Shown here piece after piece: positions 1 through 12,037 of a DNA stretch of 64,000 nucleotides. Both the position numbers and the translations under genes were made by a program. Within the stretch, counting starts at the first letter, position 1; every line of letters starts with the position of its first letter. This stretch comes from Casuarina equisetifolia (Eukaryota > Streptophyta > Magnoliopsida > Fagales > Casuarinaceae). The DNA is taken from contig CM052361.1 in assembly GCA_028551475.1 (NCBI GenBank), forward strand, positions 21,093,491 to 21,157,490, written 5' to 3'. The notes below the pieces were generated by a model. It worked only from the letters and a program-made list of their open reading frames with translations, was not told the origin of the DNA and made no database searches.

Positions 1-816
1 ATACTTTTACTATTAACTAATTATGAAAAATAAAAAAAGACTGAATGGTTAAAACATGTAAGGAAGGCGAGGACCACTTGTATTGCTAACCTGCAGCCGC
101 ATTAAAACCTACTGAAATCATGAATACCCATCCTGATATGGTCATGCTCCATGCAGAGAACAACATACTTCCATCAACCATTGCAATGGAGAAGGGCCCT
201 ACAGACACTCGTACATGTATTTCATATCATAATGTGAGTCTATAAATACCAAAAGGCATAGAATTATTTTAATACAATTTTTTGGGATTTCATCCCACAT
301 CAAAAGTGAAATTTCATTCTTAGGGTTTTATGTGAGTTGGTGTCTTTCTTCTCTTATGAGCCCTTCTAGGGGAATACCATTGGGTTCACTTAATATGGTA
401 GTAAAGTAGATTTTTCTTTCCCTTCCAGGCTGATAGCCAAAGAAGCCTTCCATGTTGGTTGAATATCACTTCTTAGCATGGATTGAAGTTTCATTCTCGA
501 ACCCTTATACAATTGGTGTCTCTCTTTCCTTATGAGCCCTTTTAGGAAAAATACCGGGTCTACTTAATCCAATCTTTATCAACTATTTGTCTACCAAGTA
601 TATAAGAGAGAGGATACCTACCCCCAGCGGAAGGCGTATTAAAAGGACTGCATACATGGCGCTCATAATTTACCACCACTCATTTGAAGGTTTTATGGTT
701 GCCACAAGACTCACATCTCTACACAAAAAAGTAACACTGACCAGTCAAATAATAACAGGTCTTCAGCAGAAAGAGACTAGAGTGGAAAATGACTGATTCA
801 GTAGAATGTGTAAGCT
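1..816. other. non-coding stretch, no gene seen
   Basis: AT-rich sequence. The only reading frame of any length (587-796, plus) has no recognisable motif and looks like chance. Two similar stretches (about 300-370 and 500-570) each read roughly 'tggtgtctttcttctcttatgagccctt', a short imperfect direct repeat. Confidence 0.5.
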
Positions 817-1284
817 CTATACTGGTACAACATCAACTCCCCTCTGACAAAGGCAGCTAAAAGAAGATAGGAATGGCAGCAGAATCAATAGAGAGTAGAT
901 GTTGAATGTTTGTTGTAGTGTAAGATATATTTGGCCTCCATTTATGGCCACCACAAACTCTTTTCCTTTACACAACCTTGCCGATGTAGTAGACAATTTC
1001 AGACAGTCCAACAGCCAAGAGAAAGCCTGCAAACTGTGTTTGCATCTCTCACTCATCAAGATGTACACAAAGTGTGCCACCACTATAATCCACCGTGAAA
1101 AGGTTATCACCAATGACGCCCCCAGTAGTCCCCATTCCGGTTGGTAAATCACGAGCCAACTCAGTAATAGGTGCACTGCAAATGTGGTCGCAGAGATGTA
1201 CAAGATAGGAGCCGCTATGCTTTGGGCTTGGAGGAACTTTTGGATGGGAAAGTTGGCAGTGTAGGCAAAGAGTTGCGGTATGAG
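817..1284 (-). pseudogene. MATE efflux transporter (DTX-type) fragment
   Basis: Read on the minus strand, the frame from about 1284 downward gives a stretch typical of the middle of plant MATE/DETOXIFICATION transporters: [20 protein letters not shown], then [15 protein letters not shown] and [18 protein letters not shown], then SERCKH. In the family this is the end of the first transmembrane bundle and the start of the second. Only about 150 of the usual 480-500 residues are present. No start, no upstream exon and no downstream exon were found in the flanks. The last 60 residues (after AFSWLL) no longer resemble the family, which suggests a frame change or loss. The family exports organic cations and metabolites by cation antiport at plasma or vacuolar membranes; this copy is very unlikely to work. 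Family assignment is from remembered motifs, not a search. Confidence 0.6.
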
Positions 1285-2025
1285 GCCTTGAAAAAGAAAA
1301 GGGCATTACACATAATAGCATCTGAAACTTATTATTATTTCCTAGAACGTCATAATGTCCTGTAACTTCTATGACATTATGATAGGAAACAAAAACTATG
1401 TGGGTCTTACAGAGGAAAAGCCCCTCTCCAACGCTTCAAGATCAGGTCTTATTAAATGTCCTTTTCCCTCTTTCCAGGGTCTGAGGATGAGATTCCAATG
1501 CTTGGCTTGCAACGAATCAGAACCTCACGGAAGGGTAACATGACATCCAACAATGTGCCAGCTAACCATTCTATTTGTCGATTTGATTAGCGTACTATAT
1601 TCTGCACCACAGTTCCCAAGATTGCGCATTAAGTTGTTCATGTGGTGATGCCGTTAATCTACTTTTCTTAATCCTTAAGTGACTGAATGTGGCTTTGGTA
1701 AGACTAGCAGATATTACTGACAGCTAACCAAAAACATATATCACAACAAGATAATCTCAGGGAAACAAAATGCTTTTATTGGTAATTCTAACGGCTTACA
1801 AGCCGCCTATATTTCTTCCAGCTAGTCCAAAAGAAGTAACAAGCAAACCCCATTTATACTACGGTTGTGATAGATGGGGCCATATATACAATCCACTTCA
1901 CAGAAGGGGGCAGAAGTTCAGGAAAGATAGCTCGTGGTCAAATAGGTCCGTACCATCGTCATAGAGTTGTAGATTTAAATATCTATATATGTATATACAT
2001 ACAGGCAGCTCTGAAGGCGAATCAA
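1285..2025. other. intergenic, 3' flank of the phospholipase gene
   Basis: No gene recognised. The part next to 2025 is the likely 3' UTR of the NPC gene on the minus strand. Short open frames on the plus strand (1355-1543, 1770-1964, 1867-2286) have no motifs, and the last overlaps NPC exon 3 in antisense. Confidence 0.5.
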
Positions 2026-5000
2026 TCAGTGGCTCTCTGCGTAGCGGGCATCATCTCTCAACATGACTCGGCTCGTGAGGGAAGGTCTCATTGTTATAAT
2101 TGCAGACTCGTTCGCCCCAGCTTTCAGAGCAGCCTTCCCTGCCTCCAGGAACCTCTTGACTGCGTCCTCTGCGTACCAGTTGGCTTCTTTCACACTCATG
2201 TTCTTGCCTATATTTGGGTAGTCACGACGTACATAGTCACCATTGAGCTGGGATGCAAGCTGGATCAGTTCAACTTGAAATTCTGAGAGCCTTGAATCTT
2301 CCTGCGGTCCCCGTGGTCTCAGTGATCTCCTAACTTCAGGAAGGGTTACTGCATCCAAAATCCCATGATTGGTTTTTAAATGATTAAGTGCAAGAAAGCA
2401 ACTAAAACTTTCTAATGCTTGTGCGAGAATAAAGTAATTTGCATGTAAGCTTTGGATCTAGGCTGTTCAAGTATGACAAGCAGAAGAACGTCAAACTATA
2501 TGGTTTATCTACTATTCAGAAGATTTTTAATTGATATGACTTTGTATAAGTGCATGATTCTAGACCATTTGGCAAAAACTTTCCCCAAATTTTCTGTACT
2601 GTTCAAAAGGACAAAAAGTGCCCATGAACGCTCACAGAATGAGGTCCAGTGGTAGAGCACACGAAGATAAGGGAATATGCAGGGGAACATCTGCGGTGTT
2701 CCTGCTAGGGGGAAACTGTGATCCAATTTAAGACTCTTGCCAAACAGTATCCAGCAACCAGCAGCAAGAGAAATTCCACCATTTTGGCCACGAGAAGGCC
2801 ACTTTTTGTCTTTGAAAAATGACAATGTCAGGTTGGATATAACAGTAAGAAAATGAAGGCATTTGTAAGTATCAAGGAAAGTAGCTGAAACCTGGACAAT
2901 CATCACGTGGAGTGTCCCGAAGGCGTAAGTACTTCTCAAAAGTACCAGCCCAAGCATCCCTCTTGGTCAGGAAGTTTGATTCCAGATTGAAAATCTTCTT
3001 TACAGTTGCGGGGATAGAAGAATGTTCAAATTGCGAATATGGTGTTGGTCCATCTGGCCCATTAATCACTGCATCAAACAATCAAAAGTAAGTCCACAGG
3101 CAAAAGAACCAATGCTCATAGGTAATGAGTATGGTACTTGAACAAATGTGAATGTAAATAATATAAAAGCTGGACAAAAGAGTGCCCAATCAGACATCTG
3201 TAGGTTTCAAGACGCATGAATGAAAAACAAGATGGTTAAGAACACATAACGGGAATGAATAATGCCTTTTTAACTTCCAGCGTTATACCTAAGCCCCAAT
3301 CCTAACTAATATGATATCTGAAACCAGAATTTGTGACCGGCCTAGATCAGGTAGATTTTTGGTATCAGCCAATACAAGAATGCCAAAGAAACCAATATAC
3401 AGTTCAAGATTGTTCCAAATCTATAGAGAGACGACACCAGCCTCAAAATCTAAGCAGGACAATATTCTCCATTCTGCAAAACAGTTCAAGAGGTGACATC
3501 CCAGTCTGGTGGTTGTGTCTAGTTGACCTATTGCATGGCAACAGAAGAAACCTTATTCATAGTCTGTGATTAGAAAGCACGGTTTTGACCATTGATGCCA
3601 AAGGATAAGCTCATTCACAAGTCGTAATCAGAAAGCAAAAATTTAGAGCCATTTTATTTCTCAATTTTCCTGTCTACTGTGTCCCTGTGAAAGAGTTTTT
3701 ACCCCTCGCTTAGGCTTTAACTATAGGAGTTTTGCTATGAGAGGTCGATCTTACAGGAGGAGGTCTAGAAGTAAAAAGCTGGTTAGCCCAAAAAAGGATT
3801 TTACCAAACCCAAGAGGTAAAACACATTTCGTGGTCATACTTTAATGCAAAGAAAATTCTCCATCCTATGACCGCTGAGCAACTACATAAGACACAGCAA
3901 GCAGAAATTCTTAACATCCAAATAAGGTGCCGAATCTCTTAACATCCAAATACTTACAAACATTAATCACAATATAATCTAAGTTAGAGCACAGTGGCTT
4001 CGGGTATAACAATCTCAACTTCGAATCCCCAAAGTAGAAGCAAGTATCGGATGCCTTGCCAACATAAAAAGCACGAACTAAATCAATTAACCAATTAAAT
4101 TACTGACTATATGTATGTATCACAAGTACCCTAGCCACAAAGAAATTCATTATGCCACCACATCAAAAGGTTTCGCCAGCTCTCTTTATTTCCGGCCTTC
4201 CCAGTTTTTACACAACAGATACCATTTACTTCGATTCACATCACCTTCATTCTACTCAGGCAAAAAATAGGATACAGTAAAGTCAGATTGGAGCAAGCCA
4301 AATTTGATCCCTAACACTCTATCATCTACGTTATCTCAAACAAGTAACCTCTACTTCACAAAGTGTGGCATTAACAGTAAAACATATCAAATTTGAAACT
4401 AACACATTCTCTATGAGAAACCAAAAACTCATCAACTAAATCCAACAACCTTAAAGTGATATGTTGAGTGATCAGTCAATCAAGAACAAAACTTTAATAT
4501 TATACTTAAATATTACTCCACATATTAGGTAACATGATTTGAGAAAAGGAAAACTCACCAGTGCCCTTGTCGACCCATGGCGAGATCAGGAAGGTGGGGA
4601 CCCGAACACCCAACCTATCGAAGCTGAAGTAAAACGGGGCCGGTCCAACGATCCCATCGGGGCTAGGCACACCAGAGACAGGCGTGGGCACGTGGTCGTA
4701 GAACCCACCATGCTCATCGTACGTAATCAACAACGCCATCTCGTTCCACTGCGGGCTGGCTCTCAGGGTCTCGTACACCTCCTTCACGAACTTCTGCCCG
4801 AGCGCCACGTCGTGCGATGGGTGATCGTCATTGGCCGGGGAGATCTCCACGTCAAAGTACCTCTGCTCAATCACCACATAGTTGGGAAGCCTACCCAACC
4901 TGGTGTGGCGTTTAAACTTCAAAGCATAGCTGTGGAAACTGGTGACGTGCTTCAGCTTCCTCAGGCTCTTGAAGAAGAGGGTGGCGGGGATGTTTTGGTA

Positions 5001-5657
5001 ATAAATCCCAAAGCTGAGACCACTTTCGTCCAGGGAGTCGAAGATTGTCTTCTGGGGAAAGCCGTGGATGAGGTCCTTGCGCACGTTGCTGGACGCGCCG
5101 TGCGACGTGGCAGAGTGCACGTAGAACCGGTTCGGCTGAGTCGACGCAGGAACCGACGCGAACCACCGGTTGAACACAGTGAACTCGTTCGCCAACTCGG
5201 TGTAGGTCGGTAGAACCTCAGGTTTGAACCCGCTCATGACGGTCTTCGACATGCCCTCGAGCATGCTTTCGGCTTGCTGCGCGAACCCGTTCATCAACGG
5301 CGGGCCCGAGCTGTCGTTTGATCCGAATATCTGTTCCCGAATCGCCTGGATCGAGTGACCCGGATCGGAATCGATGAATATGGAATCGTCGGAGACGAAG
5401 ACCTCCGGAGAGTCAGGGTCGTCGACTAGGATCCGATTCGACTCTTTCCCGGTGAGACCGTCGATGTCGGGCCGGGACGACTTTAACCACCCAAGGATAT
5501 GGTCGAAAGACCGGTTCTCCATGACCAGAACAACCACAGTCTTGATGGGTCCATCGATTTTGTGCTTCTTTCTGTGTCGCCCTACCTCCAGCGACTGAGA
5601 AGAGAGTACGAGGTAGAGGAAGAGAAAGACAGTGAAGGGTACTTTCCGGAAAGCCAT
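2026..5657 (-). CDS. NPC1: non-specific phospholipase C, NPC1-like, three exons
   Basis: Exons on the minus strand are 5657-4559, 3068-2892 and 2348-2026 (1099, 177 and 323 nt). They join in frame to 532 aa, the usual length of plant NPC1. Each boundary is GT/AG: the first junction gives GTVING, the second DCPVTLPEV. The product hydrolyses phospholipids to diacylglycerol and a phosphorylated head group. An N-terminal hydrophobic signal peptide (about residues 1-22) suggests secretory entry. Phosphoesterase-family motifs are ENRSFDH (47-53), TSHG (184-187) and DEHGGFYDH (314-322). The C-terminal part contains [12 protein letters not shown] and [16 protein letters not shown], characteristic of plant NPCs. 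No break was seen. GC content of exon 1 is well above its surroundings. The symbol is by remembered similarity to Arabidopsis NPC1; another NPC subclass is less likely. Confidence 0.93.
3069..4558 (-). other. first intron of the NPC gene
   Basis: This 1.49-kb AT-rich intron has a GTGAGT donor and a TGCAG acceptor. Around 3985-4050 a stretch on the plus strand resembles RNA polymerase III promoter boxes of tRNA-derived SINEs (a GAGCACAGTGGC-like A box and a TTCGAATCC B box about 30 nt later). No coding potential was recognised. Confidence 0.7.
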
Positions 5658-6395
5658 CTCCGGTTTCCGGAAGCGGTGGTCGGAAAAGGCGTCAAGGTCG
5701 TCTCTAATGGAGGAGAATAGGTTTTTGCTTTGCTCCGGGACAAGAGAACTCCGATTTTGTACCTCGTTTGACCAGGTTTGGGTATATGCTTAAAGAATAA
5801 GGGATTCAGAGACAATAGATGTTTTTTTCTATTGGGTTTTGTATTGCAAGAATCAAAATGTTTGTCTTTCTCTTCTGTCGTTTTCCACAGCGACGGAATC
5901 CTTGGCTCCGAAGCAACAAGACGATTATTGCTACCAATTTCTTGTTCAGATGAAATACTTGTGGCGCCTAAGGATTGCCGAGATTACCAGTATTGACTTT
6001 AGAGTAGCAAGCAAATTAGTACTTGCTTTCCCTATTGAGATCTAAGTTCTCTTTCTACCTTGGGGATTAAGATTTATTAGCTGTATATATAGATTAGACA
6101 AAGATTGATGTATGCCGTCCTTTGTACGTCGTCTTCGAATGCTGTCGTATTAAATTCTGTCATACCCTTGGCTTGAAAACAATGGGGTCCATCCCTCCTG
6201 TAGAAAAACAACCAAGACCGAATTTATGAAGATAATAACAACGATATTGAATTTGGTGGGATCTTTGGAATGGTCAGGTTAAATGACTTTTTAGTTAATT
6301 GGGTAAATTTAAGATATATAGGATTTCTAGACTTGTTTAATGAAAATAGCACTTCTTATAATTGATTAGACTTTATTATAATTGCTCATAATAAT
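5658..6395. other. upstream region of the NPC gene
   Basis: Likely 5' UTR and promoter of the minus-strand NPC gene. No TATA box or known operator could be assigned with confidence. Short plus-strand frames (5778-5996, 5839-6045) have no recognisable motif. Confidence 0.4.
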
Positions 6396-7720
6396 TGCTT
6401 GTTTTGCACGCCTTTTCAATGTTATAAAACTGCCATTGTTAACGTGATTTGGAGAAGTTTCGGATTTAAGGTTGTTCAGTATGATTATGATGATAATATT
6501 ATTAAATCTGCTAACAAGACGTGGCAAACTAAAAACCTTTCCTGCATAAGTATAGAAGAGGTCTACTACGTGTCTTCTAGATTACGTTTTCCTTTTTCAA
6601 TTGCTGTTACAATCAAACAAGAGCCTTTTTGTTGTAGTTTATTTTTTGTAAAGTCAATTCTAGACATTGGAAAACGAGGTCAAGCATAAGCAACATGAGT
6701 TTTTATTAAGCATACAACTTCCATATATTCATACATATAAATATATTGCACAGGGGCTAGAAAACCAGACGGATCTAGTGATGGGCCTCCTAAGTTGGAC
6801 AAATCTAAATTAGTCTAAAAGTTGATTTTCTTAGATTTTCATGAAAATTACAAATAAAAATGGAGCTTTTCTTTGAGAAGAATGGTTTAAGATGATACAC
6901 CTGAAAATAATACACCTTTGGTTTAGAATGCTTTTCAAAGATAAACTCGTTTGTGTAGATATACCCAATAGGGCTTCTAAACTTTAAGAGATTTATTTCT
7001 TCCAAAAAGCACCTACTACATATGACTAGTGTGATATTTATGTTACTCATCTGATTTTGAAATAATAATCTTAATCAACAAAAATCTCTATCTAACAATA
7101 ATCTTAATTGCTTACTCCTCAAACTAACAAACAAATCTTTATTTGAATGACAAACCAAATCTTTGTTTGAATTAACAAACCAAACTAATTTCTAGACTTT
7201 ATTAAGCATATAACTTCCCTAAATTCATACAAATAACATCTATTAGTATAAGGACTAGAAAACTGGACTGCAGGTGCATGATAAACATATATACAGTTTA
7301 CAAAAGAAACTACCAAGAGAGGCTTCTTATCCTTTCCAAGAACCATTGCCACTCCCAACTAAATATTTGGGTGCTTGAAAGCATCCAATCGAATCAAAAC
7401 CATGTCAGCCAATGGAAGCATAGCACCCTTTTTACCATAGTTGTGCCAATATTGTATGAAGGAGAAAGCTGGGTTGAGAAAACTATCTCACTGGGTCTTG
7501 TATTACTCCACCAACCAACTGAAGAATTCCTCTTTATTGGCTCCACCAAGAATTCTTCTTTCGGAGAATTAGAGCTGGTCCAAAAGGTAAGTGGTTGTTT
7601 GGAGACATTAAATTTGATCTTGGAACAGTTGGTGAAGGAGATACACTTCTTGATGGTCTTGTGTGAGAATGCCAATTTCATTTATAGATTCAACGTTAAA
7701 AAAGATACAAAGTAAGTTTT
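6396..7720 (-). pseudogene. decayed 3' end and flank of a TNL unit
   Basis: No protein is encoded, but short blocks match the region downstream of the TNL genes. About 6640-6720 resembles 16500-16560 and 36965-37025 (roughly 'aatcaacttctatacaatgcaaaacg'). About 7335-7360 resembles 16638-16665 ('ctttccaagaaccattgcca'). The block 7540-7680 resembles 44005-44110, including 'ggagacattaaatttga', which lies just beyond unit E. A long plus-strand frame (7278-7715) crosses it and is probably accidental. The matches are diverged and were found by eye, so extent and orientation are approximate. Confidence 0.4.
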
Positions 7721-9296
7721 AGATAATAACATCTTTTCTGGTACCAAGTATGAGACAGTTACTTTCACTGTAATCCTTATGTACTGCAGGGGATATAGGT
7801 TTATGAAATAAACTCAAATGTTAGCCGCTTGATATTTTGATTTAGGTAGATATAAAAAGCTATCTTTTTAAGTGTTTTTCTTGGAAATTTCAACAACGAT
7901 TTCCAACTCCATCTAACTTGAATGTGATGGCTCAAGACTTGACTACTGATGGGTGGGTTAGATTGCAGACGCAAGTGCTGACGCTCCTTGGAGACATGGT
8001 GGGCTTAGATTTGCTGGCTCTGTTGTGGCTAAAATGATGGGCCAAACCAGACAGGCTTACTTATTAAAACTTGGCTTGGCTTCTATTGTTTTACGTATCC
8101 ATAATAATTATCTTCAGCAGAAAAAGTTTGCAAAGCCGACCACGGCTGTTCTCTGTATTTTAATACGAGAAAGAACAAATAAATGAATGCAGAGTCATAT
8201 ACTGATCTTTTACATTAAAAGAATCTACTAACAGCAGTCATAAAAATCATTAGTTACAAGTAAAAAAGAAGACCATAAGTGATAGATCATGCTTATCATT
8301 CAATAAATCACCATGTTTACTATTCTATTCTTAAGTTCAAGTAATTCAAAAGCTAATTTAGGAATTTAAGGGTATTTCTATAATTTAAAATTTATTTTAA
8401 GATCACACTTCTTTGGTGTAAGACTTATGTCTCCAATATCCTTTACATCAAGAGATCATCTTAATGCCAGTTGTGCCAAGAAGTAACATGTTTAAAGTAT
8501 GACAAAATTTAGGTTTTGATGCCATATAGAAAAATAAAAGCCTAAGTTAATGGCTAACTTATGAATTGAATGATTTTACTTTAGTTTAAATTTTATCTCA
8601 TAATCATTCTTCTTCAACATCTATTTAAGGGTACGTAAACTATACTACATGAGTATCCACATTGAAAGGTTTAGCTTAAGAAATGAATGAAGGAATAGCT
8701 CATGACAAGTAATCCACCCGGCCTGAAAATATTGAGATCACGTAAACTCAAACTAAAGGATCACATGAGTTGACATCCATAATGGAAAGGGAGCATCACA
8801 ATTGAGCTACTTTCAGTGTTCTTCTGCCACTTATATTCAAGTCCATTATGAGTTTCTAAAATTATGATTTCGACTTCTTCTAAAATAATATTTTGATAAA
8901 ATATATATTATTAATCTTAATATGTAAACTAATTTATTTATGTATTTTTCAGTTAGGATAAACTGATTACCCTTCTAGGAATCTTTTTCCCCCTTTATTG
9001 ATTTAATATGTTGGATTTTATAGTCTGCTTTGTGGTAAAATCAGTAGAAAAGTCATATATTGACCACATTTCTCGGAGAAAAAGCTTACATCAAACTAGT
9101 GCGAAAAGATGAAATCTGGAAAAAAAATGTAATCAAAATTCAGATTTTTTTATGCACGTTAAATTTTGCTTAGAGGGCAATTGATGTAAAGAGGATACAA
9201 GAAAAAGCAAAAACCTGAAATGGTTCAGGAATAGAAAGGTTAACAATGGCATAGTTGATAAAGAAACTGATGCACCGTAAAGCTATGATGAGCGAG
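7721..9296. other. AT-rich intergenic, AMT 3' flank
   Basis: No open frame, RNA gene or repeat array of note. The 150 bases next to 9296 are the probable 3' UTR of the ammonium transporter. Confidence 0.5.
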
Positions 9297-10694
9297 TCAT
9301 TCCACTGGTTCAGCACCGATCATCTTGTAATCTGCATAAAAGTGGCGCTGGTTTTCTTCTTGGTGATCGTAGGCATAACCTCCATGTCTAGAGATATCAA
9401 GGCCTGAAATTTCCTCCTCAACAGAGATTCTCAAAACCCCAAGCTTGTGTAGGGCGAAGAAAAGTGGCCCCATTGTCAAACTGACCCAGACCACAATCGA
9501 CAAAACCTCAACCACTTGGGCTCCCAGCAAACCCCAACCTCCACCCAATAATAGGCCATAAGGTTTGACCACCCCTGACTCGCCTGAATCATAGGCCTGA
9601 ATCACAAATTCTTCTTTAGCAAACAAGCCTGTAAATATCAAACCCCAAGCACCACAACCACCGTGCAATTGAGTTGCCTCCAATGGGTCATCAAACTTCA
9701 GTTTGAGGGCCAAAATGTTGAGCCCAATCAACACCCAAGCAGCGAAAAACCCACACACGATGGCCGCCCAAGGCTCCACAACCGAGCAGCCCGATGTGAT
9801 TGCCACAAACCCACCAAGCACCCCATTGCAAACATCTAATGCATCCCAATGGCCCACTAGCAACCGTCGGCCGAATAATGTTGCGATTCCGGCTGTTGAT
9901 CCGGCCAACGTTGTAGTTACTGCCGTCCGCCCCACTGCAGTCCAATTACCCTGGTCTGAAGTCTTTGGATAGGCCACAAGAATCTTATCAAAGGAGCCGG
10001 GATTGAACCCAAACCACCCAAACCATAGCAAAAACGTGCCTAGTACAACGAGAGTTGCATTGTGGCCTCTCATTGGCACGGGCTTCCCGGATGAATCAAA
10101 CCTCCCCACTCTTGGGCCTTCGATGAAAGAACCCCAAAGGCCAGCAATCCCACCAACCAAGTGAACGACTCCACTACCAGCGAAGTCAATTGCCCCGGAG
10201 CCGAATAACGAGTCACTGTAACTAGGACTTAGCCAACCACTAGATGACCAAACCCAGTGAGCCACAACCGGGTACACAAACCCCGTGAGGAAAGATGAGA
10301 AAATAAGGTAAGCGGTGAACTGGGTTCTCTCCGCTATGGAGCCACTGGTAATACCTGCGACGGCTATGGCGAAAGCCCACTGGTAGAGGAAGAAGCTGTA
10401 GTCGTAAGAGCTATTGGGAATGCTGTGAAGCGCAAAGAAGTTCGTGCCAATGAAGGGGTTCGAATTTGAACCATAGCCAAAGGCAAAAGCAAAACCAAAC
10501 AGGTAGTAAGAGATGCTACCAACAGCGGCGTCAACTACGTTGGTGAGCATTATGTTCATAGCGTTCTTGGCCCGGACTGAGCCAGCACAAAGCATGGCGA
10601 ATCCGAGCTGCATGACAAAGACGAGGTAGGCGGAAAAAAGGAGATAAATGGTGTTGATGGAAGCCGCGACACTTTCTTCCCATGAGACCCCCAT
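9297..10694 (-). CDS. AMT1: AMT1-type high-affinity ammonium transporter
   Basis: Single-exon gene of 465 aa, from the ATG at 10694 to the TGA at 9299-9297. It moves ammonium across the plasma membrane as a trimer. Hydrophobicity fits eleven membrane helices. Family hallmarks are [18 protein letters not shown] (33-50), [14 protein letters not shown] (113-126), [13 protein letters not shown] (170-182) and [13 protein letters not shown] (342-354); H178 and H344 are the pore twin histidines. The C-terminal regulatory tail carries [12 protein letters not shown] (431-442). Most AMT1 proteins have Thr where this one has Ser435, the residue whose phosphorylation closes the trimer. The N-terminus starts almost directly at helix 1, lacking the 30-40 residue leader of AMT1;1. 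I saw no upstream ATG or splice acceptor that would restore it. The subtype within AMT1 cannot be fixed. Confidence 0.95.
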   Translation of the reverse strand: MGVSWEESVAASINTIYLLFSAYLVFVMQLGFAMLCAGSVRAKNAMNIMLTNVVDAAVGSISYYLFGFAFAFGYGSNSNPFIGTNFFALHSIPNSSYDYSFFLYQWAFAIAVAGITSGSIAERTQFTAYLIFSSFLTGFVYPVVAHWVWSSSGWLSPSYSDSLFGSGAIDFAGSGVVHLVGGIAGLWGSFIEGPRVGRFDSSGKPVPMRGHNATLVVLGTFLLWFGWFGFNPGSFDKILVAYPKTSDQGNWTAVGRTAVTTTLAGSTAGIATLFGRRLLVGHWDALDVCNGVLGGFVAITSGCSVVEPWAAIVCGFFAAWVLIGLNILALKLKFDDPLEATQLHGGCGAWGLIFTGLFAKEEFVIQAYDSGESGVVKPYGLLLGGGWGLLGAQVVEVLSIVVWVSLTMGPLFFALHKLGVLRISVEEEISGLDISRHGGYAYDHQEENQRHFYADYKMIGAEPVE

Positions 10695-10699
10695 GGTAC

Positions 10700-10702
<3 letters not shown>

Positions 10703-10752
<50 letters not shown>
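10703..10752. repeat. (GA)25 microsatellite in the AMT 5' leader
   Basis: Twenty-five uninterrupted GA units, read as (TC)n on the sense strand of the ammonium transporter, begin nine bases before its start codon. Such tracts are length-variable and can act as GAGA-type elements, but any regulatory role here is inference. Confidence 0.95.
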
Positions 10753-10757
<5 letters not shown>

Positions 10758-10767
10758 GGCTAGGGGA

Positions 10768-11110
10768 AGAAGGAGATGGAAGACATAGCTCTTAATAGCT
10801 GTATGTCAATGGTAGATTGCTTAGTAGTTGGAGCCCTCGTGGGGTTGCTTGTTCGTGAATGAGTCGTTGACCAGTTGTGCTTTCTGCTTCAGGCTACTGT
10901 GTGGATCAATTAGCATTCCAGCCAGCTGCAGGAAATGTCAAATAATTTATTTAAAATATAGTACAACAAATTATTGCTAAATTTATAACTTGCAAGAAGT
11001 TTTCTTGCATTACTTTCCTGTTCTTTTTTTAAACAGATACGTAACAAGTTAAAGGTCTTTAATTTCAACAATTGTAGACATCTCACCAAACCGCCAGACT
11101 TCTCTCAAGC
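10768..11110 (-). repeat. AMT upstream region, copy 1 of a duplicated segment
   Basis: This stretch immediately upstream of the ammonium transporter matches 12038-12340 in order: 'ggagatggaagacata', 'gattgcttag.agttggag', 'ggggttgcttgtt', 'tgctttctgcttcag', 'gtacaacaaatt.ttg', 'acaagtta.aggtcttta' and 'catctcaccaaacc'. The copies are perhaps 75-80 percent alike by eye. It probably holds the AMT promoter. Confidence 0.7.
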
Positions 11111-12037
11111 CCCATAACTGGGGGTTCTGATGCTTAAAAGTTGAGTAATTCAGGTTCATGAGTCTTCTAAAAACCATTTCAAATTTAAGATCTTGAAATT
11201 CTTAACTTATTTCATTGGATCTTGCATATTTTCAAGATCATAAATGAGCAAGTAATGGGAAGAATGAAGTATTTTAGACTAACCGGGGAAGAGGGTGAGC
11301 ATGTTAAGAGTGATATCGTGTGTCAGTAGAATTGTTAGGTATGGCTTTTGTACTAGCAAGGCGATAGACATTTTTGCAAGGCTAGAAATCCGACTCTTTC
11401 TTTGCCATTCTTTGCCCATTTGTCCCTTTCTCTTAGTTGGACAAATTATCCCCTCTTTACGGAATTTAAGTGTACTGTTTTTGCTTTCAAATGCGAATAA
11501 CGATCCTGCTATCTTTGGCTTATTAGAAAAGTTAAAACAACTTGCATTATTTAAGACAGAAGAAAGGTACAGCATTTCAAGTGGACGGGTCCCCCATGTT
11601 TATTGTATGTTCGATTAAAACCCTCAATATTGGTCCATCGAACCCACACATGCGTCAAGAAAGGTAAAGAAAATCTCCAATGATTCTGTGTATCACAATG
11701 TCAATTGTTTTGGGTTGATTTTTTTTTTGTTAAACTGATTTTTGTCATAGTTTATATAATTATTGTGGAAGACAATTGAATTGCTCAATCTACCTTCTAG
11801 TTTATTTAATCTTAGCAAAACAATTGATGGATAGTCAAAAGCTAGTTCATATGATGGGAATCGGCATCAGCGTTGAGAGAAACTGGCAGATGTCATCTTT
11901 TGAATTTTAATTATTTAGGATAAAAATCCTATAGTAAATATTTTAATACATATTTGGAGTTACAATCAATAGTTGTCATTGGAACTCCCACCTTAAAAAA
12001 ATAACCCTTATAAAAAACCTCATTATTGCAAAAAGAA
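11111..12037. other. spacer between the two AMT-upstream copies
   Basis: AT-rich. Overlapping open frames on both strands at 11279-11618 have no motif I recognise, and I do not call them a gene. No RNA gene seen. Confidence 0.4.

Noticed and set aside
4539..5213. 224-aa plus-strand open frame
   Set aside because: It lies antisense to NPC exon 1, has an Arg/Val-rich shadow composition, and the minus strand has a complete, motif-rich protein.
7278..7715. 145-aa plus-strand frame
   Set aside because: No domain; it overlaps blocks shared with TNL 3' flanks where no equivalent frame exists.
11279..11618. Opposed frames of about 100 aa
   Set aside because: No motif, no homologue in the window and no splice or promoter context; chance overlap is likely.
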